Source: Rapana venosa | Taxonomy: Eukaryota > Mollusca > Gastropoda > Neogastropoda > Muricidae | NCBI GenBank assembly: GCA_028751875.1 | Contig: CM054135.1 | Span: 4,985,163-5,049,162, forward strand | DNA: 64,000 bases | Reading direction: 5' to 3' | Shown: positions 45,076-57,545 of the stretch, one piece after another | Numbering within the stretch: the first letter of the stretch is position 1 | Layout: the number at the start of each line of letters is the position of its first letter | The notes under the pieces: model-generated | What the model was told of the DNA's origin: nothing | The model's input: only the letters and a program-made list of their open reading frames with translations | Databases searched by the model: none | Position numbers and translations under genes: made by a program

Positions 45076-47329
45076 CCAGTTGGCATCACCAAGTTTGGTG
45101 TTAGCCACCACCCCAATATAGTGACTAATCCTTCCATTTGCTCTGGCTTTGCTGCCCCCTGACTTCAGGATTACTCCACGGGATTCCATAATTTTGCCAA
45201 TAAAAACGGGGCCGTTTTGCTCCCCCCTCCCCAGTCTTGCTTTAAAAGACAGTTTTTTCGGTTCGTATCTTTTCGTTCATTTTTCCTCCATTTTTTTCTT
45301 GTCTTTTCCCTTCTTGTCCTTCTTCACCATTTCTCCTGTAAAGAAACAAACAAATAACAAATCTCTCCCTTTTTCCAAAATTGGTTTACTGGCCTGCCCT
45401 GCAATGCGCTTAAGGGCAGTGAAACGTATTTTTGCAAATAAAAGCAACCCCAGTAGTGCTACTGAGCGTTCAATAAAGAAGAAAAATTTTCCTTTCTTTA
45501 TCAACCAAAAGTTTCCTTGTGTTCCCCATTTGTGATATTTTTTTTGGATTTTTTCGTCCCCCTGCCGAAAAGCCTTCTAAACACACATCTCACTGTTTTT
45601 TTATTGTGTATTTGGTTCAAGGATTCACACCCAAACAACATGGGGGCAAAGAAAGTTTTTTTCTAGCGGTAAGGAACACAATCTCCCCAGATTTTAGTTG
45701 GTCTTCTCCTTTGCCAAAGCTAAAATAAAACCATGCTGTCTGCCCCTTGAGCAAAATACGTTTCACTGCCTTTAAAGCCCCAAGAAATTGGCCCACGCAT
45801 TTAACTTCAGCCGGGGATAAAGTTTTTTTAAGTCTTTTGGAAAAAAGGTAAGAGAATGGCTATGGTGCAAACATAAAACAAACAAGAACAGAAATCTTGT
45901 CTGCTTCACCCAACCAAGCTTTCCCAACTTTCTTATGATCAAAATATAACGATCTCTAATACTAAAATTTTTCATACAAAATCTTTCAATCTTTTATTTT
46001 TCAATCAAAACCCAAAAAATACCCTAGATTTTATTTTTATTCGCTTTGGGAAAAAATTTAGTTCATAATCCATTTTTTTAACAAAAAACAACCATTAGGC
46101 AAATTACTATGGGGCAAAAAAAGGTGTTCGCCTTTCATCTACTACTACTGAATATGAGTTTTTTTTATCGAAAAAAAGTTTAGTCCACATGTTCCCCCCA
46201 TCGCACAATATCTTTATTAAAAAATTCCCCTTTCATGGAAATAGAACTGCTTTTCTAAGTAAGATTAAGTACATAGTATCCATACGAAATAGATAGGGGG
46301 AAAAATATTTATTACAAAAAAAAAAGAAACTCTCAATTTGGGTTTGGGGAAAACGGTTAAGATCTTAACAATCATATCCCAAAAATGAGCAAACAGACTT
46401 ATTAAAGTTTTTATTATTGATTTTCTTTTCTAGTCAAGCAAAAAGGCTTTTTAGGGAGCCTCGGGCCATTTTTTAATTACTAAAAAAGAATCATTAAGAA
46501 TTTCTGTAGACAAAATTAGAATAACAAAAAAAAATAAAAATACAACTAATTTTGAAAAATTTTACAAAATACAAACTAATAAGTTTTTATCAAAATAGGG
46601 GGAAAAAATTTTGGGAATAAACAAATAAAACAAAATATAGTAAGCAATAGCAAGACAGTTTACACAGGGAATAAAAAACTCAATTTTTTACCCACCGGGC
46701 GGTTTTGCTGATTCAACCAAACAAGTCAGCAGGGGTGGTTTTTAAAATTTAAGCTATTTGCCTGGGAGAAGATACAAACATGTCACCTCTTTCATTTCTC
46801 TCCCCATATGTAGGGGGCCCACCACTTTTTCTGTCCCACCTTCACCAACGTTTCAAGATCACCCTATGCTAATGGTTCCCTGTTTGGATTTGTCTCTGAA
46901 AATTTCCCCCATTAGTCGGGACGTTATGCGTAACCTGTATTAAGTTGAGGAATTTTGGTGTTTTTTTCCTAGTGAAGGGAAAAAATTTCTGATTGTATTG
47001 AAGCTTTTCATTTCGAAACAGTTCTCTTCCCACACAAGGCAAAACCATTTCCGCCACTCATCCTACCCGTACCAATTGGTGGTCATCTGTGAAATTTTCC
47101 TTTTCCACTCAGCCAACATCAGCAAAGCCGTGATATTTTATTTTGGCCGTCTATTTTTTTACCAAAAGTTAGTTTTTTTGACTCTAGCACTTTGGGTAGT
47201 TCATTAAACCAAATCCAATGTGTTCTAGTTTTTATCTTTTTTTCCCCTTTTGAGATCTAAATGGGTACTTTTTTGCAACGATAACCAGGGAAACACTGCA
47301 TCACAGTTTCCTTCCACCACCGTGGGTCC
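45076..47329. other. Segment interrupting the 59-bp satellite, partly poor sequence
   Basis: A+T-rich and homopolymer-rich from about 45150. No reverse transcriptase, transposase or other domain is readable. It contains an inverted repeat: GGCAGTGAAACGTATTTT at 45415-45433 and its complement near 45751-45770. The position between two parts of one satellite suggests an insertion, but its nature is unknown. Confidence 0.4.
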
Positions 47330-49310
47330 CCTCCCCATACACTCTTTGATCACATCATTATTATGTTCAGTTCCATACATTAATAGTCCTCAAAGTCCTT
47401 TAATCGCATCATTATTTATGTTCAGTGTCCAACATTATAAATCCTCAAAGGCCCTTTTTCGATCATATTCTTTCAGTGTCCCCTGCATTATAATCCTCAA
47501 GGGCCTTTTTAACACTTCATTATTCAGTTCATGCCATGCTTATATAGCCCAAAGGCCTTTAATCGCACATTATTTAGTTCAGTTCCCATATTATCCTCAA
47601 AGGTCTTTAATCACTTCATTTTCATGTTCATGTCCATACCATATACAGTCCTCTAAGGTCCTTTAATCGCTTCATTATTCATGTTCAGTGTCCATACATT
47701 ATAAAGTCCTCAAGGGTCCTTTAATCAGCATCATTATTCATGTTCAGTGTCCATACATTATATAGTCCTCAAAGGTCCTTTAATTAGCATCATTATTCAT
47801 GATCAGTGTCCATACCATATACAGTCCTCTAAGGTCCTTTAATCAGCATCATTATTCATGTTCAGTGTCCATACCATATACAGTCCTCAAAGATCCTTTA
47901 ACCAGCATCATTATTCATGTTCAGTGTCCTCAAAGGTCCTTTAATCAGCTTCATTATTCATGTTCAGTGTCCATACATTATTAAGTCCTCAAGGGTCCTT
48001 TAATCAGCATCATTATTCATGTTCAGTGTCCATACCATATACAGTCCTCTAAAGTCCTTTAATCAGCTTCATTATTCATGTTCAGTGTCCATACATTATT
48101 AAGTCCTCAAGGGTCCTTTAATCAGCATCATTATTCATGTTTAGTGTCCATACATTACATAGTCCTCAAAGGTCCTTTAATTAGCATCATTATTCATGAT
48201 CAGTGTCCATACCATATACAGTCCTCTAAGGTCCTTTAATCTGCATCATTATTCATGTTCAGTGTCCATACCATATACAGTCCTCAAAGATCCTTTAACC
48301 AGCATCATTATTCATGTTCAGTGTCCTCAAAGGTCCTTTAATCAGCTTCATTATTCATGTTCAGTGTCCATACATTATTAAGTCCTCAAGGGTCCTTTAA
48401 TCAGCATCATTATTCATGTTTAGTGTCCATACATTACATAGTCCTCAAAGGTTCCTTTAATTAGCAATACTTATATTCCTGATCATGTCCATACCAAACA
48501 GTCCCTACTACGGACCTTAATCTGCGCTTCATTATTCATGTTCAGTGTCCATACTTTATATAGTCCTCAAAGGTCCTTTTAACCAGCATCATTTTCAGTT
48601 TACAAGTTTTGCCCCCACCCCCCCCCCCCTCTACAAATAAAAGGTTCCCCCCCCCACACCTCCCCCCCCAGCCCCCTCCCCACCCCCCCCCCTTTTTTTA
48701 AATGGAAATGCCTTTTTTCCAATTTTTAATATCCCCCAATTGTTTCCCCCCCAAGTGTGTTTCCCATTACCCCATTATAAAGTCCTCAAGGTCTCTTTAA
48801 TCATCATCATTATTTCATGTTCAGTTTGGGGGGGGGTTCTTTTTCCCCCCCCCCCCCCTCTCCACACCCATTTTAAATACCCAAAATAAAATAAACCACC
48901 CAAGTTCTACACACCTTTTTTTTTTAAATTTTCATTTATTCAATGGTATCATTGGTTCCCCCCCCCCCCCCCGCCTCACACCCTTCCGCCCCCCCCCATA
49001 AAAATAATTTAAATAAGTCCCTCTAAGGTCCTTTAATCAGCATCATTATTCCATGAGTTTCATTGTCATACCCCTATCAAACATTATAAACCCAAGTTTT
49101 CCCCCCCCCCCCACTAACCCCACCCGCCCCCATCTCCCCCCCTTCCCTAAAGCCCCCCACTTTTTTTTTAAAAAATTTCCCCCCCCCCCCAGCAAAAAAT
49201 AGAATCCCCCCCCCCCCTAATTTCTGTTCATGATTCCGTTGTTCCATGACCAAATACAAGTCCTCAAAGGTCCTTTTAATCAGCAATCATATTCATGTTT
49301 TCAAAAAAAG
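47330..49310. repeat. 59-bp satellite array with higher-order repeat
   Basis: Units of about 59 bp: CATTATTCATGTTCAGTGTC, CATACCATATACAGTCCTC, then AAAGGTCCTTTAATCAGCAT. The best part is 47640-48600. There, a block of several units, including one shortened unit where the CATAC segment is missing, is repeated at a distance of 397 bp (47799 and 48196 begin identical stretches of over 180 bp). From 48600 to about 49250 the array is broken by long C/G runs that look like poor consensus, with single recognisable units in between. Confidence 0.92.
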
Positions 49311-50435
49311 TCAGTGTCCCATAACTTTCGTTGACCTACAGAAAAACTAACTGTCCCTCACCAGAGATAGCTCTACATTTACAAAAAGTATCATGTATGT
49401 GTGTGTAGATGTGTGTGTGGTGCGCCGCACTGTGCAGGCGTGGGTGCGTGTGAGCGTGCATGTGGCACATATCGTGTGTGCGTGAGTGCATGCCCACGCG
49501 TGCGGTTTGGGTAAATAAAAAATAGTTCAAATGTGTGCATAGTAGCTTGCATGGAATGTATATAAGGGGTATGTAAAGTTGGTATGCATATTTCTTGTGT
49601 AGCAAAAGCACACGTTTGAAAAGCCTGCGGTTCATGTTTACAACCCTTCACAAGATACAGAGTTTTGATAAGGTTTAATTTCTCTGATTGGACCAGATTT
49701 GAGTTTGAGCTAGAAAAACAGTCAAAATTACCATTGGCAAGGTGGCAAGAACTCAAATTTATAGAAAATGCCCCTCTTTCTCCTATCGACAGCCTAAATA
49801 TGGCTGAGATTGTCTACAGGCATCTTATAGACCAGTGAAAATATAAGTTTGGGATCCTTCCAAGGTCCGTTTTGCTATAAAGGCCCCGCCCCATCTGGGT
49901 ACTCTTCTGGAAATAGTTATAGCCCTTGAGTGATTTTGCAAATTAACAATTTTGAGAATTTATATTAATGCTTAATTGATGTCTTGATTCAACATTAACA
50001 TCCAGTTTGGCAAGAAAATGTTCTCGAGGATATAATTATTGTTTTATTATGCCCAGTGCTGTGTGCCTTACACGGGTAGATTGTATTGGCTGTCCTCAGT
50101 TGATCAGTGGTGAATGCAGTTGCAGATACAGCCATGATTCAGCTTGAAATATATAGCAACAAACTGCGGTGACTCCAATCATAGCAGGAAGGAATGGCCC
50201 AAATAAATGTTTCAGTGTTTTTATAGGTTTTGGATTCAAGAATTTAAAACGAAAATCATTTGAATAAGGGTCATTGTACTGCAGGATGTTACATATACAT
50301 ATATCAATAATATATATCACATAATCTAATAACATTTAAAATATATATCCTTCGAGTACCTCTGACTAATCAAATGTCTTGGCCTAATCTTTCATTCATT
50401 TTTACTGACTTGTTATTTTGGTTTGCGTGTGGTTT
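49311..50435. other. Unassigned stretch with degenerate GT tract
   Basis: A degenerate GT-rich stretch lies at about 49393-49505. The rest is A+T-rich unique-looking sequence, including (TA)n near 50290-50350. No gene recognised. Confidence 0.4.
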
Positions 50436-50490
50436 GGTGTGTTGTGTGTGTGTGTGTGTGTGTGTGTGTGGGGTGTGTTTGTGTGTGCCG
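50436..50490. repeat. (GT)n microsatellite
   Basis: GT tract with a few interruptions (GGGTGTG, TTTG). Confidence 0.92.
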
Positions 50491-51299
50491 CGCACACACT
50501 ATGCGTGCTGTGCGTTCGTGCACATGTGTATTCTCCAATCACGTAGATAATCAAACCACGAGCATTGATTTTGACACAAATGATTGCTGCACTCTGTATT
50601 CAGTGGTCCTTGTGTGCAGGCTGTCCTTGGCACCAGCTTCTCGTGATGACCGTCATCCCAAAGTGGCAATGCGTTTACCCACCCGTATCCACAAAGGCCC
50701 TATTAGCCCATACCTGCACCATGACCCAATTGGCCCTCATCAGTTTTTTCTGTGTCTACAGCTGTATTAATTAATCCTCTGTCACTTGTAATTCTCTGAC
50801 CTTCTAACGCCTGAAAAGTTAGAGATGAAAGATCATTTGATATACAATTGCGTGTGCCATTATTATAGTAACATCTGTTCTCGCATTGTCCCAGCCTAAT
50901 TTGGCTGGCAACAGAGGAGATTCATCGCATAAACTGTTTTCTACGCTGTTCTTATCTGTCTCACTGCTCTGTAGTAGTTGTTGTCATCTTCCTGCCCCAA
51001 GATGAAAGCTGTTTGGTATAGTCACATATAAGTTGATTTTGTTTCTAAGCCAAAGATTGAAGCTTTTAAGCAGAGTTTCTCAAAAGACCAGTCCAAAAAT
51101 TAAAATATGAGTTCCACAAAAAAAGACCATCCACTATCTTTAACAAGTGAAAAACTAAGACATGAAACGTTATAAACGCCAATTCTACTTAAGGCAGAAT
51201 TCGTCATATTTTCCACCTTTGACAGTGGCTGAAAACATACCAGATCCTGTAAATCAGAAGGAGCCATTTCCGGTTCAGAGGGGGTGGGGGTTGGGTCAG
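50491..51299. other. Unassigned stretch
   Basis: Open frames at 50423-50774 (+) were examined as possible receptor TM4-TM5 and do not fit. Otherwise nothing is recognised. Confidence 0.35.
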
Positions 51300-53900
51300 C
51301 CACAGGGTTATAAAATTATTGCACAGGACGCTTCTGGAGGACAGTCAAAGGTTGATTGTAGAAGCACTTCTGGAGAAAAACATACAAGGCTGATTGTGCA
51401 AACAGCTCTAACTAAGAATATCAACGTTTGATTTGCAATTCTTTTGGAGAAGAATATCCGAGATTGATTGTAATAATAATGTATGGTATTTATATAGCGC
51501 CGAATCTTGTAAAGCAAACAAATCGAAGCGCATGGGGGGAAACGCTTGTACAACACTTCCAGAGAAGAACACCCAAGAACAATTGTGCAAACTGTTCTGG
51601 AGAATATGATAGTAGCCTGATTACACAAACAGTTCTGGATAAGACAATCCACGGTTGATTGTCCCAGAGCTTCTGCAGAAGAATATCCTAAGATTGATTG
51701 TACAGAAACTTCTGAGGAAAATAAATCTCTGGTTGATTCTTAACCAAGAACACTTCTGGATGAAGACAACCAAAGACTGATTGTACAAAACATGAGGAAA
51801 AGCATCCAGGGTGGTATTGCATAACATTTTCGGAGAAAAAAAACTATGGTTTGAATTGTGCAAACACTCAGAAGAACGCAAAGGCTGATTGAAAAAAACA
51901 CTTCTGGGAGAAAAAGACTATAACTTTTCGAAAACTCATTTGAAGCAGAATATTGTAAACTGATAACAAAAACATCTCTGAAGAAAAAAAGAAGGTATCC
52001 ATTGTCCCACAAACGTGTTGGAAAAGAACACCAAGGCATTTTGAACAAATCCTTCTGAGCAAAACTTCCAAGCAACACTTCTGGGACACAAGCCAAAGTT
52101 TTGTGAATAAACCCTTTGCCTCGAGACGACCATTCAATTGCTTAAGCGAACACTTCTAGAGAAGGCCATCCAAAGCTTTTTTTTTTAAACAAACACTTCT
52201 GGAGAAGAACATCCAATATTTTTTTAAACAAACACTTTTGGAGAAGAACACACAAGGCTCCCCCTTTTTTAAACAAACACTTCCAGAGAAGGCCAACCGA
52301 TTTTTAAACAAACATTTCTGGAGAAGGTCATCGAGGGCTTCTTTTAACAAAAACTTGTAACAAACTATGTGGTGAAAACCTCCAAGGCTTTTGAAAAGCA
52401 AAAATAATTAGAAAAAAAACTTTGAAAGGTTTTTGTAAACACACACTTTTTACTAATTGAACGAAAGTCTCATTTTTTAAACAAACATTTATAGTTAACA
52501 ACTACAAAAGAATCCTTCAACATCAAAACGCTTACGATGAAAACCTCCCAGGATTTTAAACACACCCTATCGAATAAAAACTCTCAAGACTTTATGAACA
52601 AAACACTTATGTGTGAAAAGCTTCCAAGAATTATGAATAAACACTTATGGAGAAAACACCCCCTAGACTTTATGAACAATACACTTATGAGAAAAACACC
52701 CAAGACATTATGACAAACACTTCTATGAGAAAAACAACTCCAAGAACTTTATTAACAAACACTTAAGGAAAAACCCAAGCTTTAGAACAAACATCTCATG
52801 GGGAATAAACCCCAAAAGCTTTAGAACAAACATTTATACGGTAAGACTCCCAATGGTTTTTTTTGAACAACACACTCATGGAGTTAAAATACCAAGACTT
52901 TTTGAGAAAAGAACTTTTGGTGTAAACCACCCAAGCATTTTGAATACTTATACCCCCTAAGACTTTTGAGTATACTCTTTAGTAAAATTAACTCAACCTC
53001 CTACGGTTTATATCAACACAAACACTTATGGAGAAAAACTCCCCAGTCGCTTTAAACAAAATACTTATGGATAAAAAACTAATTTCCAAAGCCTTTGAAG
53101 AAGGATTAGAAAAACTCACAAGGCTTTTTAAACAAAGACACGATGGTGACCCCCTCCTTCCCCCCCTCTCCCCAGGTTCTGAACAGACATTTATGGCAAG
53201 AAATCCCAAGGCTTACTTTATACACTTTTGGAAGAAAAACACCTATGGGTTTTTTAAACAGCCATTTATGAGAAGAACAACCGGGGTTTTTTAACAAGCA
53301 ATTCGGAGAAGGAACAATCCAAGATTTTAAAAACAAAATTTCTTGAGAACGATCCAAGGACTTTGAAAAAATACAATTCCTGAGAAGAACTAGCCGAGAT
53401 TTTGAAAAGAAAATTCTGAGAAGAAACAACCATCGGTTTTGGAAAAACAAAATTCTGGAGAAGCACATCCAAAGTTTTTGAGGAAAAAATCTGAAGACGA
53501 ACATCCGAAGTTTTTGTTTTGGAAAAGCACATCCAAAATTGTTGAAAAAAAAATCTGGAGGACATCCAAGACTTTGGTGGGTTTATTTTAACAACCTCGC
53601 GTGAAGAAAATGTCCCAAGGGGTTTTTTGAACAAAAAACTGCAGGAAAAAATACCCACAGCTTTTTGTACAAATGCTGCTGGAGAAAAACAAAAAAAGAT
53701 CGAGGTTTTTTTAAAAACCAATATTCATTGGATATTGATATACAAGCCTTTTATCAACATACCTGAATAGTAAAAGAAAGACATTTTGAACAAACACTTC
53801 TGGGGGAAAAATGCATTGAAGACTTTATTAACCACCTTTACGTAAAAAACACCACCAGCCTTTTTGAAACAAATTTTTCTAGAGAAAAAGCTCCCAAAAA
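51300..53900. repeat. Degenerate 38-50-bp tandem array
   Basis: Many imperfect repeats of CACTTCTGGAGAAGAACATC followed by CAAGG(A)TTGATTGTACAAA or CAAGGCTTTTTTAAACAAA. Spacing between GGAGAA-like blocks is about 45-50 bp in the left half and about 38-45 bp near 52160-52330. Units diverge strongly rightward, with A/T runs replacing the middle part. The repeated Phe/Leu/Ser pattern of minus-strand open frames at 53106-53721 reflects this periodicity and is not a protein. An L2-type tail is inserted at 51468-51540. Confidence 0.8.
51468..51540 (-). mobile_element. Solitary L2-type 3' tail
   Basis: On the minus strand it reads CATGCGCTTCGATTTGTTTG, then TTTACAAGATTCGGCGCTAT, ATAAATACCATACATTATTA. 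This matches the 3' end of the L2-like LINE at 28190-28250. Only the last 70 bp or so are present, so it is either an extreme 5' truncation or a SINE sharing that tail. Confidence 0.75.
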
Positions 53901-54655
53901 TAGTGAACTCCTTTGGGAGAAAGTTATAGCTCAAGTAAAAGATCAAAAGGACTGTTTCCACCGGGTACAGTAAAGGAGGGATACAGAGGCAACAGAGAAA
54001 GCCATAGAAGACAAACATCAAGAGTGATTTGCCATGATTTGGACAACAACTATGGAAACCTGAGAACAGCAAGGAGCAGAGGAAGCTGCGCCAGATCTTC
54101 AGTGTGCTCCAGCGGTTATTAACTTTGGGGAAAGATTGAGATGAATCAAGCTAAAAGGTTTCTCTGTGTCATACCTTCTTCCGCGTGTGTTCAATATGAA
54201 AAAAAATCCAAACTAGATTACCATTTTGCTGAGCGCCATGCCATAGGATTATTCACCTGCGATAGTGAAGTAAAGGAACAACCACCCAACTTACTACAAC
54301 AAACAAAAACAAAAAAGGTATTCATATCTGCGTAATACATCAACCTGAATCTCTATTCTTGTGACAGCCAGTGCTGGCAGAAGTGTGTGATTATGTGTGA
54401 TATGTGATTGAAGATATTATATATTGTCAGTAAGTGGAAACCAATTTATCAGAGTGATTTATAAAACTATTTATGATTCTCTTATTAATATAATAGTATT
54501 CGTGATTATACAAAGCATTTTCTTTTATGATGCCCAAAAATGCCTCAACAACCCTTGTTGATGATTATCATGTGATTTTATATCACATATTACGTTTTTC
54601 CTGTTAGTGTATCAGAGCATTCACTAATTAGAAAGTCTGAATATATATATCAAGC
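53901..54655. other. Unassigned stretch
   Basis: Normal-looking sequence. The short open frames at 53913-54335 (+) have no recognisable domain. Confidence 0.35.
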
Positions 54656-54659
54656 TAAG

Positions 54660-54897
54660 CAATCAGCGTCTCACTTCCACATACCAGGTGACACTAGTAA
54701 ACCCTTGTCTCGGTGTGCAACGCGCACTCAGAACATCTTGAGCGCACCAAGACGTTAAAACCAATTCTGCTTTCGGAGAGAAGGCATTGTGTCCAATGGA
54801 AACAGATGACAAAATATACAAAACGGAATACCACGCGGACTGTGGCTGATAAAAAGCACATGAGTGCTCAATATCGTTATCCTGGAAAAAATAATTC
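54660..54897 (+). mobile_element. SINE-E copy 5
   Basis: Reverse complement of the family landmarks: CAGAACATCTTGAGCGCACC, AAGACGTTAAAACC, CTGCTTTCGGAGAGAAGGCA, TTGTGTCCAATGGAAACAGA, and AAGCACATGAGTGCTCAATA followed by CGTTATCCTGG. The SINE sense is therefore +. Confidence 0.75.
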
Positions 54898-56060
54898 ATC
54901 AACCTAATAAGGTAGAATATAGGACCCTTTGGATTTTATGAACACTGACAAAAACCTCTTATTCTTTTTGATCAACATTTTATTATTTTCATTGCACATT
55001 CACTTCTACATAAAATGAATTGCGTCCCCATAATGCACCAATAATTTTTGGTATTAGTGTGATGTAGGGCGTGAACCCAACGTTTCCATTATAGCAATAG
55101 TGTATGCTCCTTACATGGAATATAAAAACATACTTCAGCGTGCATGTTGCGTTTATTGCCTTCAGACTTGCATTGCATTGCATTGTTAGCACTTTAGTCA
55201 CCTGCAGATATATATGTGTTGAAATTTGAGCTGCCTTCTCCCGTGAAGAGATGGGTCATCACAAGCAATGTCCACTCCTAATTTTTTAGGTAACATTGTA
55301 GATCATTAATTCGTGTAATTGTGTTATTTTCAAACTCTTTATGAAACTGAAATACATATCTGTGATATTAGCAGAGTAAGAAAATCAAAAAAAAAAGGGG
55401 TTTTTTGAATGTAAGTGGCGATCGCTGTACATTTATGTTTGATGAGTGTGTAATGAATGCAAAAATAGACCGTCAAGACTGATTCCTGACTGTACTTTAT
55501 TGTGGTTTTCTGACGTAGAGCTTGACAGTTGGTGAAGGTGATTTATATATCATCCGTTAAAGGGGTGAAAAGTTCACCATGGCAAAGATTAAAAGTCGCT
55601 AAGACAGACAACAAGGGTTTGCAAGTCATTTTTAGAGATAATACAAAACAACACAAACAATGGCTTAAGTTTTTTAAATTCATGTATAAATCAACCATAG
55701 TTTGTGCAAGAGTCACACCATGAAAGGAAAGATTTGTGCAGCACATGAAGGAAGGGAAAAGATAGGCTCCTTGACTTAAAACGTTACAGCTAGTTACTTT
55801 TCCTTTCATAATCTGATACTTGGTATCGTTAATCATGCAGTAACCAGATTGCACAAAATATGAACACTCTTTTACATTCCCCACCCCCCACCCCCCCTTT
55901 TCCTTTTGAATAGAAATATAAATCATTCTTGGTCATGACTGAGTCTTACAAAGTCACTTCTAAGGCTGAGCCCAACACACATTCTGATGGTCCCAGTTTT
56001 GCTGTGCAATGTTCTGATTGGATGCTTTTTTGACTGTTGGCATGTAATTTTTATTTTCCT
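54898..56060. other. Unassigned stretch
   Basis: No gene recognised. A 127-codon minus-strand frame (55543-55926) and a 64-codon plus-strand frame (55529-55723) overlap and show no domain. The flanks show no splice-site or promoter evidence I would rely on. Confidence 0.35.
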
Positions 56061-56064
56061 TTTA

Positions 56065-56375
56065 TATTTAATCTTCTATATGGAGGATAATGAAAAATGC
56101 ACGCATGTGCTTTATTTTTTACATACAGTCCCAGTGTGTATGCAGTTTTGTAATTTTATCATCTGTTCCCACTGGCACACAATGGCCTACTCTTTCAAAA
56201 AGCGGAACAGGATTTTACGTGTGCGCAAGATGTTCTGCATGCATTTGCTCTTGGGACCTTGGTTTATAGTCTCATACAACAGACTTTTGGCTAGAATGGA
56301 GTCTGCACTGATGTTCGAATCTGTGTTGTCAGATTGCCAGCCCAATCAGTGCATCACTGCCTGTATCAGTGCCTG
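56065..56375 (-). mobile_element. SINE-E copy 6, most complete
   Basis: It contains GGAGGATAATGAAAAATGCA, CCCACTGGCACACAATGGCC, AAAAAGCGGAACAGGATTTT, GTGTGCGCAAGATGTTCTGC and TGGGACCTTGGTTTATAGTC. At the right end, on the minus strand, a weak box A-like CAGGCAGTGATG (about 56350-56361) and box B-like CAGATTCGAACATC (about 56310-56323) lie about 35 bases apart, giving a diverged tRNA-like head. Total length about 310 bp with an A-rich tail at the left. Confidence 0.78.
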
Positions 56376-56398
56376 TGCATTAGATTTTGGTATGGATG

Positions 56399-56462
56399 AG
56401 TGTGTGTGTGTGTGAGTGTGTTGTTTGAGTGTGTGTGTGGTTGTGTGTGTGTGTGGTGGTGT
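56399..56462. repeat. (GT)n microsatellite, interrupted
   Basis: GT tract with GAGTGTG and TTGTTTG interruptions, between the SINE-E head and the family C LINE. Confidence 0.9.
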
Positions 56463-56464
56463 GA

Positions 56465-57350
56465 CAGAGACACTAGCAAAACCACCACACGTCTCCACTC
56501 CCATTTGTGGAAGACCCCTTTGCAACCTCAGATCTTTCAGATGACATTGACACTCATGGGCGGCAGCAAACAAGACCTGCAAAACCTCACAGATCGATCT
56601 ATCAATCCGAGCGCGTGCATCATGCATGGAGGTCAGTACAGCTAAACAAAGATCATGGTCAACTACGGCAAGTAAATGACAGTCACGGAAATAAAGATGA
56701 TGGATAAAATACAGGTAGATGGTGAGCCAATTCCAAATACATATGCCTCCTACCTAACAAAAGAATGGCACATCAAAACAATGAAGCGTGAAAGCTCGCA
56801 TTGCAACAGCCAACATATGCTAAGGCCAGACTCGAGAGGTTTCCATCAAAGCAACATCTGCTCAGCAAACCAAATATCACCTCTACAAATCCTCGTGACA
56901 TCCATCCTCCATATGTCTGTGATCAAGTACTCTTGTCAGCAGAGCTAGAGAGGAGAATCCAAGCACGAGAACAAGTGCCAATCAGAAGACACCTCAAAAT
57001 ATCATACAGAAGAAATACAAGACTAACAACTATGTGAAAGAAGAATTTAAAAAGCTTTTGGCCCCCAAGAGCTCTGCTCTCCACCATAAAAAGGTAGAAA
57101 AACTGAATGTGGTTAGGTTCACACCACAAGACACAACACCTTAGCAAAAACCATCCTTGCAAGGAACAGTCGGAGAGGCAAGAGAAGAAGAGGCCGCCAA
57201 AAGAACATGGTTGACAACATCAAAGACTGGACCTTGCCCAACCCCGCAACACCTACTACCACACAGGATCCGTGAAGCATGGAAAAAAGATCTCTGTTGC
57301 GTCTTCTCATCATTTCCCCCTAACGTCCTGTTGGGACTGAGTGAGTGAGT
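56465..57350 (+). mobile_element. 5'-truncated LINE (family C), RT from the catalytic motif to the C-terminus
   Basis: Across three frames the + strand gives ICGRPLCNLRSF and then DDIDT followed by LMGGSKQDLQNLTDRSINPS. This is the RT catalytic region (normally FADDIDLMGG), here with the ADD frameshifted to SDD. It continues with MTVTEIKMMDKIQVDGEPIP, AELERRIQAREQVPIRRHLK, ISYRRNTR and the C-terminal VDNIKDWT. The element matches the widespread invertebrate LINE that ends in LAWFGHVTRHD...GRQRKxWxDNIKEWT. Several frameshifts and stops show it is inactive. The same family occurs at 25395-26020 and 34500-34690. Confidence 0.78.
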
Positions 57351-57384
57351 GTGTGTGTGGTGTTTATGTTATTACATTCATTTT

Positions 57385-57492
57385 ATATCTCTTATAATCG
57401 AGGATAATGAATAAACACTTATGTATCTTTTTAACAATTCAGCATCCCCATGTGTATACGGATTAGTGACTTTCTGTCATCAGTTCCAGATA
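57385..57492 (-). mobile_element. SINE-E copy 7, tail half
   Basis: ATCGAGGATAATGAATAAAC, CATCCCCATGTGTATACGGA and CTGTCATCAGTTCCA match the left half of the family. The right half is replaced by a GT-rich tract at 57495-57545. Confidence 0.7.
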
Positions 57493-57494
57493 TG

Positions 57495-57545
57495 TGTTTG
57501 TTTGTGTGTGTGTGGTGAGTTGTGTGAGTGAGTATGTGTGTAGTG
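57495..57545. repeat. Degenerate (GT)n tract
   Basis: TTTGTGTGTGTGTGGTGAGT-type sequence at the break point of SINE-E copy 7. Confidence 0.8.

Noticed and set aside
50423..50774. Open frames considered as the receptor's TM4-TM5 exon
   Set aside because: Neither frame shows the hydrophobic helices, the conserved PP after TM4, or the NFNEAK segment of class C receptors. There is no convincing splice border, and part of the frame is a (GT)n translation.
53106..53721. Phe/Leu-rich minus-strand open frames resembling membrane proteins
   Set aside because: The peptide repeats with the period of the tandem array at 51300-53900. It is a chance reading of a satellite.
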